Of a stretch of 64,000 bases of DNA, positions 45,132 to 57,568 are shown in pieces. How positions within the stretch are numbered: the stretch's first letter is position 1; the number at the start of each line of letters is the position of its first letter. The notes beneath the pieces are model-generated. The model saw only the letters and a list, made by a program, of their open reading frames with translations, had not been told where the DNA came from and searched no databases. This DNA is from Nelumbo lutea. Its lineage: Eukaryota; Streptophyta; Magnoliopsida; Proteales; Nelumbonaceae. Location of the stretch: contig JAKGHH010000007.1 of assembly GCA_022828595.1 (NCBI GenBank), positions 37,696,356 to 37,760,355 on the forward strand, in the 5' to 3' direction. The position numbers and the translations under genes were made by a program.

Positions 45132-46257
45132 AAGTTGCTCTTATTGGATATAATCCCTAAAATTTTTAAAATAGAAATAAATATAGAAAATTACAAAAAA
45201 AAAATGTAAAAAAATTACACATTTATGATATTTTTATTAATCAAATTAAAAAAGGTACAATAAACAATAATTATTTTTACTAATAATTAAAATGAAATAC
45301 ATAATTTAAAACCAACCAAAAATGAAATACAAAAATTAATTATAAATAGTTCAACTTTTAGATTAAATGTGTTAACCTTTAACGTCATAAATAAATAATA
45401 AAAATTAATAAAATATAAAAATTAAAAAAATTAAAAAGTACATAAATTTTGCAAAAAAAAAGGCATCCAGACACATATATGATATCATGTGTTTATCATA
45501 TTAAACAAAAAGTAAGTGTGACATATCATAACTATTTTTACACACAAAAATACAAAAAAAAAAAGAAAAAATGAACACATTTATAATTATATATTTACAT
45601 TACTATTAAAAATATGAATATGATTGTGGAACTTTCTTTCGATTTTTGGGTCAGCAATTCAACCATCTACTTTGAGTAGGTCAAACCAGCAAGATGTAAA
45701 ATATAATGTAACATTTTATCATGACTGTTAGATTAGGATTTGGTTAAATCCATCGATATATGCATTATTAGGAGAGGGGAGTGTAAGAATTTGAGAAGGA
45801 GACACTTAGTTAAAGCTGAGAAGTGAGAAAAAAAGAAGAAGAAGAAAAAGAAGAAGAAGAAGGAACCGCCAACAACGACTATCTCCATGTTCATTATCAC
45901 TGCCATTTCAACACCGTTTCCCTTCTTCCTACATCTCTCTAATTCTCTCTTAGATCCCAGATCATTTGCTTTATTGGTGTATCTTAGATTTCTAATATAA
46001 GATTGGTGTTTAATCTCTCATCTCTTGCATTGGTTTTTCGATTTCTTAATAGGAGTTGCATTTTTTTTTTTTACAACTTAAAAACAATCACAAAAATGAG
46101 AAAACTCAAAATCAAAATAGAAAAACTAAAAACCCTAACTAATTTTGGCCAATGGGAATAACCGAACAAGATTATGAGATATGCAAGTTTTTTTAATTTT
46201 TTAATTGTTTACTTTTTTAATTTTCTAATTTCTATTTTAAAATAAATAAAAAATTTG
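45132..46257. other. AT-rich intergenic sequence with a (GAA)n microsatellite
   Basis: No gene. A (GAA)n-type run lies at 45827-45863, followed by a C-rich stretch (45870-45960) resembling a 5' leader but with no ORF behind it. Confidence 0.5.
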
Positions 46258-47167
46258 GAATTAGTTAGAAAGGAACCCGAGAATTATTAACTGGGTCGAA
46301 TATTTTAACAGTTAAACCACTTGGGTCAATGGTTTTTTGACCATTTCAAAGGTCTTTTGTAAAATAGCGGTTCAGGGCCAAAACAAAATTAGTGACTTGA
46401 CTGGTTCCCAAGACAAATGGTTTGACCGTTCAGTTTGGTTTGATTTTTAAAATAGTGATTAAAATACTCATTTTTTAATTTATTCCCTATTTAATTGTAA
46501 GGTTTAAATTGTAAATTGAACTACTACTTTTCATCTCATCTAATTACCTCTATTTAAATCTTACATTTTTTATAAATGAACAAAAGAAAAAAGATAAAAC
46601 ACTACAAAAAATAAGCGTATAGCCAAGCATGTAGGACTGCTAATGATACTTAAAACTTCATAATTTGATATCAAATTTGGATTTTGCAATAAAACAAAAA
46701 ATAAAATACATAAAGTTTATAGAACAATTTGGATATATTATTACTATAATTATCATCATCTAGAATTGTCACGTGCAAAATATGTGCACACTCACTAGTG
46801 TGATTAACAAGACTTGAACCCATGAAATCTTATTTGTATTTATTGCTTAATTACCACTAATCCACCTCTTTACTTATGTTAATGAATGACTTCTTATTGT
46901 ACAAATTACTTTATTATGCATGTATTTTAAAGAAAATGTAAATTACAAGACTTGAACCCTAGTCATTTGCTTTTTGTCTTCCATCCACAATATTTAAATA
47001 TTTTAAAAGTTGTAAAATATATTAAATATAGCATTTATATGACCTATTGTATATATGTATATGCCATGCCATCATGATTTGAACTCTAATTTGACCCTAG
47101 TTAAACCTCTAACCTGTGAGCCTCTCCCTTCTCCAATTCTATGCCTGATACAGTTCTCTAAGCATTG
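46258..47167. mobile_element. Diverged, inverted copy of the PTI1-intron hAT element
   Basis: Between about 46780 and 47160 the sequence is the reverse complement of 29379-29760 (TA-rich centre, CCACCTCTTTACTT, CTCTCCCTTCTCCA, ATGCCTGATACAGTT). The right end AGAGAACTG/AGCATTG complement agrees with the CAATATTCAGAAAACTGG terminus. The left end is approximate. It has diverged much more than the two intron copies have from each other. Confidence 0.6.
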
Positions 47168-47172
47168 GTAAC

Positions 47173-47824
47173 TGATGAGGGGTAATTTGGCCCGACCTCC
47201 TAGCACACAGACACATGGAAGCAACTTGATGTCGTGGATGATGATTCAGCATTCCCTAGGATCACGCTGGGTACACCGGGTCGTGGCTTGATGATTCAAC
47301 AGCAGGCCAGGTCAGCTCAGGTACCTCGGACACCTCCGCCAAGACCAAAGTCCGAGTAGTTTGTGATGGCCCGACCTACCGAGGTGACATGTAGCCAACT
47401 TCTAGAAGATAACCAGTTGTCTCCAATTTCTTTGGGATCACGCCGCACGCCTTATCCCATCCCGCCCGGATCGGATGAACTGATAAGTCTTATCAGCTCA
47501 CACGAGGTCCACCTCCGAGTGTAGAACGAATTCCTAGTAATGCGGGTTGGGGATCCCAGAGGTGTTTCATAAGACCTATGGCAACTCGCCTATATAAGGT
47601 CTTCAACCCCAATGTTATAAGGTACGCGTGATTATTGTTCACTAACTTTCTAGCTTACAAGCCTTCAGCTCGCATATAGTGTTAACTTAAGCATCGGAGT
47701 GCCCACACCGGGTAAGCCACCCCGGGTCCTCTGAGTGTTCTTCTCTTGCAATTCGACTGTCCAACCAAGCGGATCGACATCTGAACTGCCATTCAGCCAG
47801 GAGCATCCAGATCATGCACCATCA
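47173..47824 (+). mobile_element. Solo LTR (652 bp), gypsy/Tat-type, perfect 5-bp TSD
   Basis: Starts TGATGAGGGGTAATTTGG, identical to the LTR at 41977, and ends GCACCATCA. Flanks GTAAC at 47168-47172 and 47825-47829 are identical. A TATA box (CTATATAAGG) lies at about 47591-47600, and ACTTAAGCATCGGAGTGCCC at about 47685. It sits at the edge of the hAT element, so it is the younger insertion. Confidence 0.92.
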
Positions 47825-47829
47825 GTAAC

Positions 47830-48490
47830 AATAAATATTATTCACTCCTATAATTAAATAGTTAAGTTGCCCCTCCATTTACTTTCTTGATGTAAAGACA
47901 TTATAGAATAATTCATATACCCATATCAATTTTAATTCAAAACTGATAATGAGGAGATGCAATGAAATATGCTAGATTCATAAAAAACCATTTTTCTGGG
48001 TAAATGGACTCTTGAAAATACTTGGAGACCCTTATTTTAGTAAATGAAAGAGGAGACGTCTTATAGATTAAAGCTACAAAGATCAATATCAATTTAAACA
48101 TGATAAAGAGTTGAAATTTTCAAATTCATGTAAACTTGGGGACCCCTATTTTAGTAATTCAAAGAGGAGTTAATTCTATCAAAATACTGATAATTGCTTG
48201 GAGTTTAGAGATAATCCTTGGAATATTAAAGCCAGATTCCTCAATTTCAATCTACATTGATTAGTCTTGACCAATTCATGTTGGCATATGGCTATAATGG
48301 ACTTGAAGCCAATCACTTGTAATGGATTCTACACTCTATTATAGAACTTTGAATTTCTTTAAGTTATATTACTATTTCTTTTTGTTTTTAACCACATAAA
48401 TTTTTCAATAAAAACAATTTTATTTTAATTGTTCTTGTTATTAATTCATTTGCTTTGTCAAATTTGTATAGAAAAGTCAAAAAGGAGTAA
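47830..48490. other. Intergenic sequence
   Basis: No gene. The phrase CTTGG(A/G)GACCC(C/T)TATTTTAGTAA occurs twice (about 48021 and 48137) as an imperfect repeat. Confidence 0.4.
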
Positions 48491-51119
48491 TCAAGGAAGG
48501 GAAAGCAACCAAAAAGGACTTGACATGGAAATATGGAACATAAATGGAAGCATTAAAGAGTGGAAAGCCATTACACACACATATATATAAAGTACAATTT
48601 TTGTGATAAACAAAATGTAGCTCCATGCAAAAGGGCTCCTCTTATAAGGGAATAGATTTATATAAAACTCAAGTATTACCACGAACAAACCATATAGCAG
48701 GACTACACACTTTGTGCTCATCTAGTTAGTAGCACTTGTCTAAGGAGGACTACAGACTCTCCCTACACAGCCCAACCATGAATACCCTTCACACTTAAAC
48801 CTAGTTGAAAGAACACTTTGCAGCACCAACAATACAACTAGTAGCAATAGCAACAAGAGCATTGGAGTCCAAATCTATGGCTCAAGTGTCGATTTACTAC
48901 TACTGAGACTAAGAACCAATTGTTAGGCCATCCTGAGAGCAAGAGCACCACCAACCCGATTCCCTATCCCTCAAAACTTCACCAAGAATGCCACTAGCTC
49001 CACCTCTATCCCTATCACTAACATCTCAAGTCCTAACAACATCAAATCTAAGATCGCCAGTAAGAGGTAACTAGTGTGATCGCCTACAACAGGTGACTAA
49101 GGAAGAACTATTGGATTGCCTCTAGTCAGTTATTGGAGGCAGTTCAAATAGCAAATTTTATCAGTCTTTATACTAGAAGCCCTATTGTCAATGCATTGCC
49201 TAGAAACCCTACCCCTAGGGATACTTTCCACCTTTTTGTTGGCAATAGTATAATAACATCAAAGGCAACGCTAGGGAGCACATCAACAAGTTCGAGGATG
49301 CTCTCAGCCCATTTTCCATTAATGAAGATATGAAGGTCAATGAGTTTCTAAGCCTTTGGCTCAATGATAATCCTCTAGGAATTGTCTCAAAGGGCACCAA
49401 GCTACCAAAAGACCCAATAACTCCAGAGGGCTTTGGCTTGACAATAAACCTCTGGGCACTATTTAACAAGCACAAACTTTGCAAAAGACCAGTAACTCTG
49501 GGGGGCCTTGGCTTGATAGTAATCCTTTGGGCTACTAACTTATTTTTATCTCAGCTATCATATCAGCCTATGATGAACTTTTTGTGGCACAAACAAGCTA
49601 TCAACACACACAAAAAAATATATATATATAAACATCTTCCCATAATGAACAAGCCTCCTACAATATACGATGCTTAGAATTTTGCTCCACGGAATCACAT
49701 AAGTAGCTACCATGACACTTCAATAATGCTATACAAAATTCAGTAGTAGCTTCACAAGTACAACCACAATCAGACTGTGACATGGCAAAAAGTATCTCCT
49801 ACAAGAATATCATAACATACAAGTTACCTCTCCTTGTTGCATCAAGATCTTCACAAAGCATTTCGCAGACTATAATGGATCGCAGATCTCATCAATTCCC
49901 TCCTCAAGTAAGTCATTATGCACTTCTCTGATTTACATTTCTACATTATAGTGTACTTGCTGAACATTGTCTGAATACAATATTCGTTGTTCCTGAATTT
50001 TCAACAATGAGCCCTTAAATGATTTTTCATATATAAAATCATTACACACCATAAGTGCCAAATTATTATCTACAAGCCATCGATCAAGGCACAAAATGTT
50101 ACTACGGCGAAGCGGATGGGACCCCACTACAAAATTAAGGCAAAGAATATGTATTCCCCGTAAAATCAAAGTGAACCGCAAATCATGCACATGGTGATCA
50201 TACTTGGGGAAAATATTATACACAAATTCTTTCCTAGAACTTTTCTAGAAGCCATTACAAGCTAGCATTTTGCTCATATTAATAGTATAATAGGAATCAT
50301 GCAAAGATTATTTTATTCATGAATATATATTATATAATATGAATACAAAAGGTACATTACCTCTTCAATAGTGAATGGTGATACTCCCCATCCCTCAATA
50401 TAAGGCTCCTTAACATTTTGGTTTCCTTTATCCATGACCAAATATAATATGTACAAACAACTTCCCTAAGTAAGGAACATAACCCTTCGATGCTCGAGCC
50501 TTTGGATCTCCATAACAAGGATGCCCAAGACCAACACTCCATGTATGGGAGTTTAGACTGATAGGTCCCTTAGCACCTTGAAGATCCCTCCCAAAACCCT
50601 TCCCTTGCTCATACCCTTAGGACTGCATAATATAAATTGGTCCAATCTAGAATAGGCCTGCTCTTGTAGCTATGTTGGCTTCCTCCTTTAGGTCTCTAGC
50701 AGTAGATAATCTTAATTGAGACAAGAAATTCTCCACAACTTTAAAGGCAAGCTCCAACCTAGATGTATCCATAGCCTCCATCTCTCGACGAGTTACATCA
50801 ACACCAATCAAGTTCCTAGGTGGAACTATAGTATCTAGAGGAGGAACCTCACTTTTATTCATAGAGGGTATCTGTATAAGTAAGTAGCATCATAGTGAGA
50901 ACATAATCACAAAAATATAACAATCATATAAGAACCAAAACAGTAGATGACCTGGAGACAAAGCAAACAAACTATGAACAAATGCAAGGTTTTTGTCAAA
51001 AATAGTATCCCGAGGATGGACCTCCTGCAAGTTAGAATTCTTATCCTACAAGGAAAGCATCATATAAATACAATAATACCTAAGCATAAAAGAATGAAAA
51101 AAACATAAAAATATCCTCA
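48491..51119. other. Decayed retrotransposon-like region without recognisable domains
   Basis: Many short open frames on both strands (for example minus 50862-50647 and 50223-49933) show no motif I recognise. A segment at 48640-48710 resembles 55215-55300, so the whole 48.6-55.6 kb zone may be one old LTR element. Assignment is tentative. Confidence 0.35.
49350..49545 (+). repeat. Three imperfect tandem copies of a 76-bp unit
   Basis: CTTTGGCT(C/T)(A/G)A(T/C)...AAT/AAACCTCT(A/G)GG and the following CAAAAGACC(C/A) AATAACTC blocks recur at about 49354, 49431 and 49506, a period of 75-77 bp. Confidence 0.7.
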
Positions 51120-51500
51120 CCACCGTGGAACTTGATGTAGGTGCATGTGGCATGCCTTGGATTACGCCACATAGCACCAGCCAAATGGGATCTTGACCGT
51201 CCATCCATAAATACCTCCAATCACTCCATGGCAAGGTCAGCTATAAAAGGAGGTGCCCAGCTCAAGGTAAATCCATCTTGCCCATTATTGCTCTCTTGCA
51301 TTCCTACTCTCAAGAGACCTCGTCTAAGCTCTTAAGGACTAAGCTTTGAGCCCTCGTCTCAAGCCTAGCCCGACCCCTCTTCAAGCACTTAACTAACTTG
51401 ACCGTTGAAGACTCTGCCCCTGGGATAACACCCGGGGCCTCTGACGTGTACTCCTCCCCTCCTTGCAGATTGGACCCATCGGCCTCGGATGCTAGCAAAA
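51120..51500 (+). mobile_element. LTR fragment of a Tat-type gypsy element
   Basis: Shows the typical organisation: TATA box CTATAAAAGG at 51241, then a transcript-start region, AACTTGACCGTTGAAG, an inverted CCCCTGGGATAACACCCGGGG hairpin (about 51417-51438), CCTCTGACGTGTACTCCTC and a TTGCAG end. Comparable blocks occur at the ends of the solo LTRs. The exact borders are unclear. Confidence 0.6.
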
Positions 51501-53800
51501 TTACTTTGTTGCCCTCAGCCCATCCTTGGCAGCAATAGAACTCTCTCCATATTTTGACTTCTTCATTGACCCCTTAATGGCAAGATCCATGGCCCTCTTC
51601 GCAAACTTCACTTTGATATACGAAAGCCTAGTGTCCACCACCACGACCTTCCCCTCTGCCTACTCCTCTCTACATTCTCCATCAGAGATAACAGAAGCTA
51701 TAAACTCTATGTGTTGATCCCTTTCTCTAGCTCTAATTGAATCTATGACCACCTCACCAACAACATATCATCAACATCCTCCTCGAGCAGCTCCATGTCC
51801 TCCACATCTATAGAAACCACTAGGGTGATGGCAGTCTTGGTCTTGCCCTGCTTTACCCTCTTCAATGAAGACACTTCCAAAAGTAAACAAGCACCACTCA
51901 CGAGCACAAGACACAATGGGGAAAGCCTTCAGTTGAGGGAAACACTTAATTTAACTGTGAGCATTGACAATGGTGAAGGGAAGGGAGATCCATCATGTGG
52001 ATGGCCAAATCATGTAGGGTGGTTGGGTGAAATTTCAAAAATTTCTTTTTTTACTTTCGGAAATTGTATTCCTAGTTTTAGAAAAACTGCATTTTTCTAG
52101 GATCGCTCTTGAAATAAACTGGACCAGATTTGAAACCAAAATAAAAGAGAGCAATACCTGATACGGAATCCACACATGTAGCTCTCAAGGTAGGTGTTCA
52201 TGCCCAAAGAGTGCACCAAACCCGCTTCCACTAAAGATGGCGTAGCTTGAGATGAAGCAGGATCAGCAATGTAGTCCTTCAACAAGATCTACAATCCTTC
52301 AGCAATGATTAGGCAAGGGAGTGTGAGCTCGAAATCTGATATGATTTTCTAGCAAAATCATAGGTAGGAACAAATTTCTATCAGTCCAAGAGACTGGAGA
52401 TCGAATTAGGGTTGGGTGGCAAGAACAGAGGGAGAGAACTGAATCCAGAAAGGTGAAGACTAAAGCAGTTCGCCCCCTCTATTTATAAGCCTTAAAGATC
52501 AGCTCTCCTAATTCTATTAGGAGGATTCTTTGATCCAAATCTTTATTTGGATCTGAACTCTTAAGTGGATAAGACTTATCCTCTTTTCCTCTTGTTGATC
52601 CAAACCAATATCCATACCCAAATTCACCCAAGTCAGTCTTCTTAATTAATCTAGTTAATTATGGCCTTAGGCCCATTAAGCTTGCAGGTTCACTTCCCTT
52701 TTAATTGTTGGATAACTTGGCTCTCTTTGTATGGTGTGGGACCCTAACATTGATCTCACAAAATCCATATGGGTTCAGCCTAGCCTCTGTTATAAGGCTT
52801 GGCTGAATTCACTACTGAACATAGTGAACCCCTGAGCCCATCAGTATGGGCTCTTAACGGGTCCAACATTTACACTAAGTGGTCCTTGAGTTCATCCACT
52901 TTATGAAGACCCAAGGACTATGGTCTTAAGTGAGATTAGCCCATTAGGTATAAAAGCCCTAAATGGTCTTACACTTAACCTCTCAACCCATAATGATCAA
53001 ACACTGCCCGATAAGAGAGGACATCTCCCTCGGCTACATGTGACAGTGTCGCACTCTCTGCTCGGATTGATCCCGGGAATTAAACTTTTTGCAAACTTTT
53101 TTCATAAAAATTCATATAAATATATTTGCAAAAGCAAATCTCAAACACGGTTGAAATTGACTGTCGGCAGTTTTGGTTTCCATCAGAGAGAGTGCAGTCC
53201 CCGATCATTCACTTTGTCCGACAAAGGGGTTGATCCTATCACTATTATCACCTAATCGAGTGAATTCTCAGACTGCACCAACATACCCAAATTTTGACCC
53301 CCGCTAAGGATCTCACTAATTGGCATATCAAATACAGCCCAATCCAACACCCAGTGCAATACCATAATCGAGTCTAGGGTTAGGTGTAATTTTCTAGTTT
53401 TGCCCAACAATCTCCAAGGTCTAGGGCATAACTGAAAAATGGTCCGGATTCAGTGTTTCAAGTAAACATACACACTACATGTGCTTCGGGTCTAACCCTA
53501 GTAGCTAAGACAAGCTACCCCAACTGACTTGGCAGCACATTAGTGTCAGCCTTGGCAGAGTAAACCTCCACAGGTCTATCCAACGGGTGTGAATATTCTA
53601 AACTAACATGAGTCTGATAAGTGTCCAATTTAAGGGTAATTACACAAAAACATATCAGATATAACACAAATCAATTATTTACTTTTATTCATTTATAATA
53701 AATGTCAAATATACATCAATCTGATTGGAGCAAAGGGTATATACTATCTAACAAATGGGAACAAAAACTATATCACGTCTTTGGGGAACCACTTGATCAA
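51501..53800. other. Retrotransposon-derived sequence, no clear gene
   Basis: Open frames on both strands are short and unrecognised. 52460-53300 contains a TATA-like CTATTTATAAG on the plus strand and long stretches typical of non-coding LTR or LARD DNA. No reverse transcriptase, integrase or protease motif seen. Confidence 0.35.
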
Positions 53801-53812
53801 ACCTGAACTAGA

Positions 53813-54060
53813 TCATTGCCTTCTTGAAAAATCAGTATCTATGACCGTCAAACACTCATAGATGTCCCTACACCTCCCTTCTTCAAACCCTTTATCAATG
53901 AAAGTAGCAACATCACAAGGCCTGGTACGAGGGAGGTCCTCCAACGTGATAGTGAACTCCCCCAAGTGGTGATGAATGTGAGTTGCAAGACTCCACCAAG
54001 AACACATAATACTACCAAAACCCAACACATGGTTGTTAAAGTAAGAGCACATGCAATCCG
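53813..54060 (-). pseudogene. Possible plant mobile domain (PMD) fragment
   Basis: The minus-strand reading includes WWSLATHIHHHLGEFTITLE-DL, which resembles the PMD motif (W...THTFHLPxGEMTITLxDV) found in transposon-derived plant proteins. The rest (GFEEGRCRDIYECLTVID) is not diagnostic. Short, with no start context, and probably dead. Other interpretations are possible. Confidence 0.35.
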
Positions 54061-54699
54061 CAAGCTTCTAGAGGCCGAGATTGAAGAGGTAAGCAATGTA
54101 TATAGGATGGAAAAAGCATGATTCAACACCAAGACTGGAAGATCTCACAATGGGACTTAAACATCTTCAAGTGCAGATCTGAGGCCCATTATGGAACACC
54201 CATCTCTAAGAAATCCCCACTTGATCAAGTATAATAAAATCTAAGAGCAGCGTAGTTGCCTCCTCTCCAGTAAGAACTACATCCTCCTAATTAGGATTCA
54301 CCAATACAAAATCTTTACAGGTTGCAAAGAAGGAGCCATGGTGATGAAATACAAGATTACAATAAAGACAAAGAATACAAGGAGTAAAGGACACAAAGAG
54401 CAAGAATGCACAAAGTTTACAATTAGTACACAAGAGCTCCAAAAACAATAACAATAAGAACAGGTAAAGAATGAAAAATTTATAAGGGGCTTAATTTATA
54501 AAGAAAAATAAAAAATCCTCATTGAACACGTGTCATTCAGAGAAATGATAGCTAACAGGCTAAGCCAAGATCGATGCTTTGTATGCTTAACCACCACCAT
54601 TAAGATATCAAAAGTTCCACCATGATTTAATTGACAAGAAGTCCAAAAGTTTGAGGATCAATTTCTACACCAACGATACTTGTTAAAATTCAAAATTTC

Positions 54700-54860
54700 C
54701 AAAATCCAAACCAAAATACTAAAGGACATTGCCACTCTCCCCAAATTCTACGGATTATACTCCCTTCCCCATGACATGACCCACCCAAATTTTGCAAACC
54801 ATACTCCCTGCCCCATGATTCTATGAACCATACCCCCTACACTGCAATTGTGACCACGAC
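54700..54860. repeat. Short imperfect tandem repeats with CCATACTCCCT(G/T)CCCCATGA
   Basis: Three imperfect units at about 54745, 54797 and 54828 share AAATTTTGCAAACCATACTCCC-like and CCCCATGA words. Confidence 0.55.
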
Positions 54861-54884
54861 CAAGGAATTGTTCCTCTAACCACC

Positions 54885-55160
54885 CTCAAAATTTTGGGGG
54901 CTTTTTTCTTTCAAAAATTCCTTACAATTTTGGGGCCTAATGTCTTTCAAAACAATTCCTTAGAATTTTGGGGGCTAATTTCTTTCAAAAGTACTTTAGA
55001 ATTTTAGGGGCTAATTTCTTTCAAAAGTACTTTAGAACTTTAGGGGCTAATTTCTTTCAAAAGTACTTTAAAATTTTATGGGCTAATTTCTTTCAATTAC
55101 TTATAATTTTGGGGATAATTTCTTTAAAAATTCCTTGGTATTTTGGGATCTAATTGGCAT
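54885..55160 (+). repeat. Seven imperfect tandem copies of a 36-bp unit
   Basis: The unit AATTTT(G/A)GGGGCTAATTTC plus TTTCAAAAGTACTTTAG is repeated. The three best copies (54968-55080) are nearly identical and in phase, so they translate as GANFFQKYFRIL repeats. That open frame is a by-product of the repeat, not a gene. Confidence 0.85.
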
Positions 55161-55189
55161 TTATACTAAAGGAAAATACTATGCCCATT

Positions 55190-55620
55190 TTTGCACAATA
55201 GTCCACTCTTAATCAAGGGACTAATGTAAGGGAATAGACTTATATAATACAAAAGTATTTTCATGGACTAATCAGGGTAGTAGGACTACAATGGAGCAAC
55301 CTAGGGACTCGATCCCAGAACCACCTAAAGAATATTCTAGAATTCTTAATCCTTGCTCACACACGAAGTAACCCCTAAGCACCTACGGAATATTCTAGAA
55401 TTCTTGTCAATACACGAAGTGAGCACTTCCTTCATCTATAAATAGCAAGGTTCATGACGTGAAAATGGATTATTTTCACCATAATCTATATCATACTCAA
55501 GTCACTCGAGAGTCCATGTTCTTTAAACTTTAACTATTCTATCAATCTGTGCAAATGACCATTCTAACCCTAACATCATTCTATCTTATATTTTTTGAGA
55601 GTTATACTCTCATCTCCCCC
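55190..55620 (+). mobile_element. LTR-like or promoter-like remnant
   Basis: Contains TATTCTAGAATTCTT twice (55332 and 55391), a TATA box CTATAAATAG at 55436-55445 and a C-rich downstream part, the layout of an LTR U3-R. It shares a segment with 48640-48710. The ends are not defined. Confidence 0.4.
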
Positions 55621-55959
55621 ATCTAGTATCGTCCCCAATGCCATTGTTCTACCTAGCATCCTACTCACTCCAAAATGCCATCTTTACAGTGTTGCACTTA
55701 CATCTCCAAAAGTGCTAGAAGAAATCAAAGATTTCTTGGAAAAGTTTAAAGAAATTCAAGAAAACATTGTAGAGAAGATGGAAGAAATTTGAAGAGTTGG
55801 TTCTTATGCTAGAGAGTTTATTGTTGAGGCTTTATGAAAATGTAAAAGTGAAAAGGCACAAGGAAAGGGTTCATAAGGATCGATTTGTTGTTTCGATCAA
55901 AATGTAGGTACTCAATGTAAGCAACAAACCACAATGAACCAACATTAGAAGAAATAAGT

Positions 55960-57568
55960 AAGAAATAGGGCTTTCCAATCTGTTGGGAGAACTATCTTTG
56001 AAAATGGGTTACCATTTAATTTAGCCAATTCCCCTTCTTATTTTAAAATGTCTGAAGCTATTGGTGCATATGGAAGAGGATTTTAAACCTCCTACCATGC
56101 CTAAGTTAGGTTTTAAATAAGGTATAGACAATAAATGATATGATGAATGATTTTAAAAAATCATGGGAAGAGCACAAGCGCTTGATAATGTCAGATAGGT
56201 GGAAAAATATTTCAAGTCAAAGTTTAATTAATTTTTTAGTTAATTATCCTAAAGGGACTTGGTTCTTAAAGTCTATAGATGCATCTGAGGTTGTTAAAGA
56301 TGCAAAATTGTTGTTTAAGCTTCTACATGATTTTATGGAGTTAATTGGAGAGAAAAATATGGTATAAGTCATCATAGATAATGCTTCAAATTATGTAAAG
56401 GCTAGATAGAAAAAAGAAAGAAATTGTATTAAACCCCTTGTACATATTCAAACTTCTAATCCATGAAGGTGATTTTAAAAAATTTGAAACAGTTATTGAG
56501 CTTTTTATACAATCACGAATGGGTATTAGCATTAATGAGAAGTTACTTAAAAAAAGTTCTTATTCATCCAACTATAACTCGATTTGCTACCGCTTTTCTC
56601 ACTTTACAAAGTTTGATGACTGCAATGAAACCCTTATAAAGTATGTTCACATCAAATAGGTGCAAACACTATAGGGAAAGCAATTAAGTCATTAGTTTTA
56701 TATGATAAGCAATTTTGGAAATCTATGGCCTATTTTGTGATGACTATTAAGACATTAGTTATTGTGTTAAGGAAGTTAGATTGTGATGGGGAGCCAAAAT
56801 TGGGAATTTTATATGATGCAATGGAGAAAGCCAAAAATGAAATTTCAAGAAATGTGTGTGGAGATGAGGAAAAATATAAACTAATTGGGAGTATCATAAA
56901 TAGGAGATGCAAATTACAGTTACAACAAGATTTACATGCATGTGCCTGTTACTTAAATCCACAAATGTGCTATCACTCAAATTTCTCCCAACATCCATCA
57001 ATAAAGGGAGGTTAGTATAATGTTTTGGATAGGATGTTTCTAGACAAAAAAAAAAGAATAAGAAGAAATAAAAGTTCAACTTAATGCTTTTTGGCTTAAA
57101 AAGGGAGGTTTTAGAAAACCATTGTATAATTTGCAATATTTTAAATGAGTGTAAAGAGGAAAAATGTGGAGGATCCAAATACATTAGATGTTGATATGGA
57201 ATTCTATAATGAATGGACTACCCATATTGATGATGAAATGATGTTAGAAATCATAGACAATAGTTTAAAAGGTCAACCATCCAAGGCAAAACAAAAGTGT
57301 TTAAAAATCAAATAGTAAGTTTTAAACCTAAGTTTTTAATTTCTAAGAGTTATTTAGTTATTTTATTTTAATATTTCTTGTTAATATATTTAGGTAAAAG
57401 GAAAGTAGCACATTTGGAGCTAATGGAGAAGAAGAAGAAGAAGAAAGAAGAAGAAGAAGAAGAAGAGGTGTTAGTGAATGAAGAGTTATCAAATTAAAGT
57501 GATGATAATTTAGTATTCAATTACGTGGAAGACTCAAATGATATTGACATTGATCCATTCTATGGATA
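55960..57568 (+). pseudogene. hAT transposase pseudogene (DUF659 type), distinct from the 12-14 kb one
   Basis: In order: GRTIFENGLPFNLANSPSYF and EAIGAYGRGF (about 55985-56085); the DUF659 block KSWEEHKRLIMSDRW, SLINFLVNYPKGTWFLKSID, DNASNYVKA (56150-56405), in which W and D residues of the RNase-H-like core remain; LDCDGEPKLGILYDAMEKAK and RRCKLQLQQDLHACACYLNP (56775-56965), the hAT family's LH.AAYYLNP region. An acidic/basic tail encoded by a (GAA)n run (57427-57467) and SNDIDIDPFYG at the end follow. About seven frameshifts or stops. Terminal inverted repeats were not located. Plus strand, opposite to the first hAT. Confidence 0.85.

Noticed and set aside
54968..55153. 61-residue repetitive protein
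   Set aside because: It is a direct product of in-phase 36-bp DNA repeats, with no promoter or conserved start.
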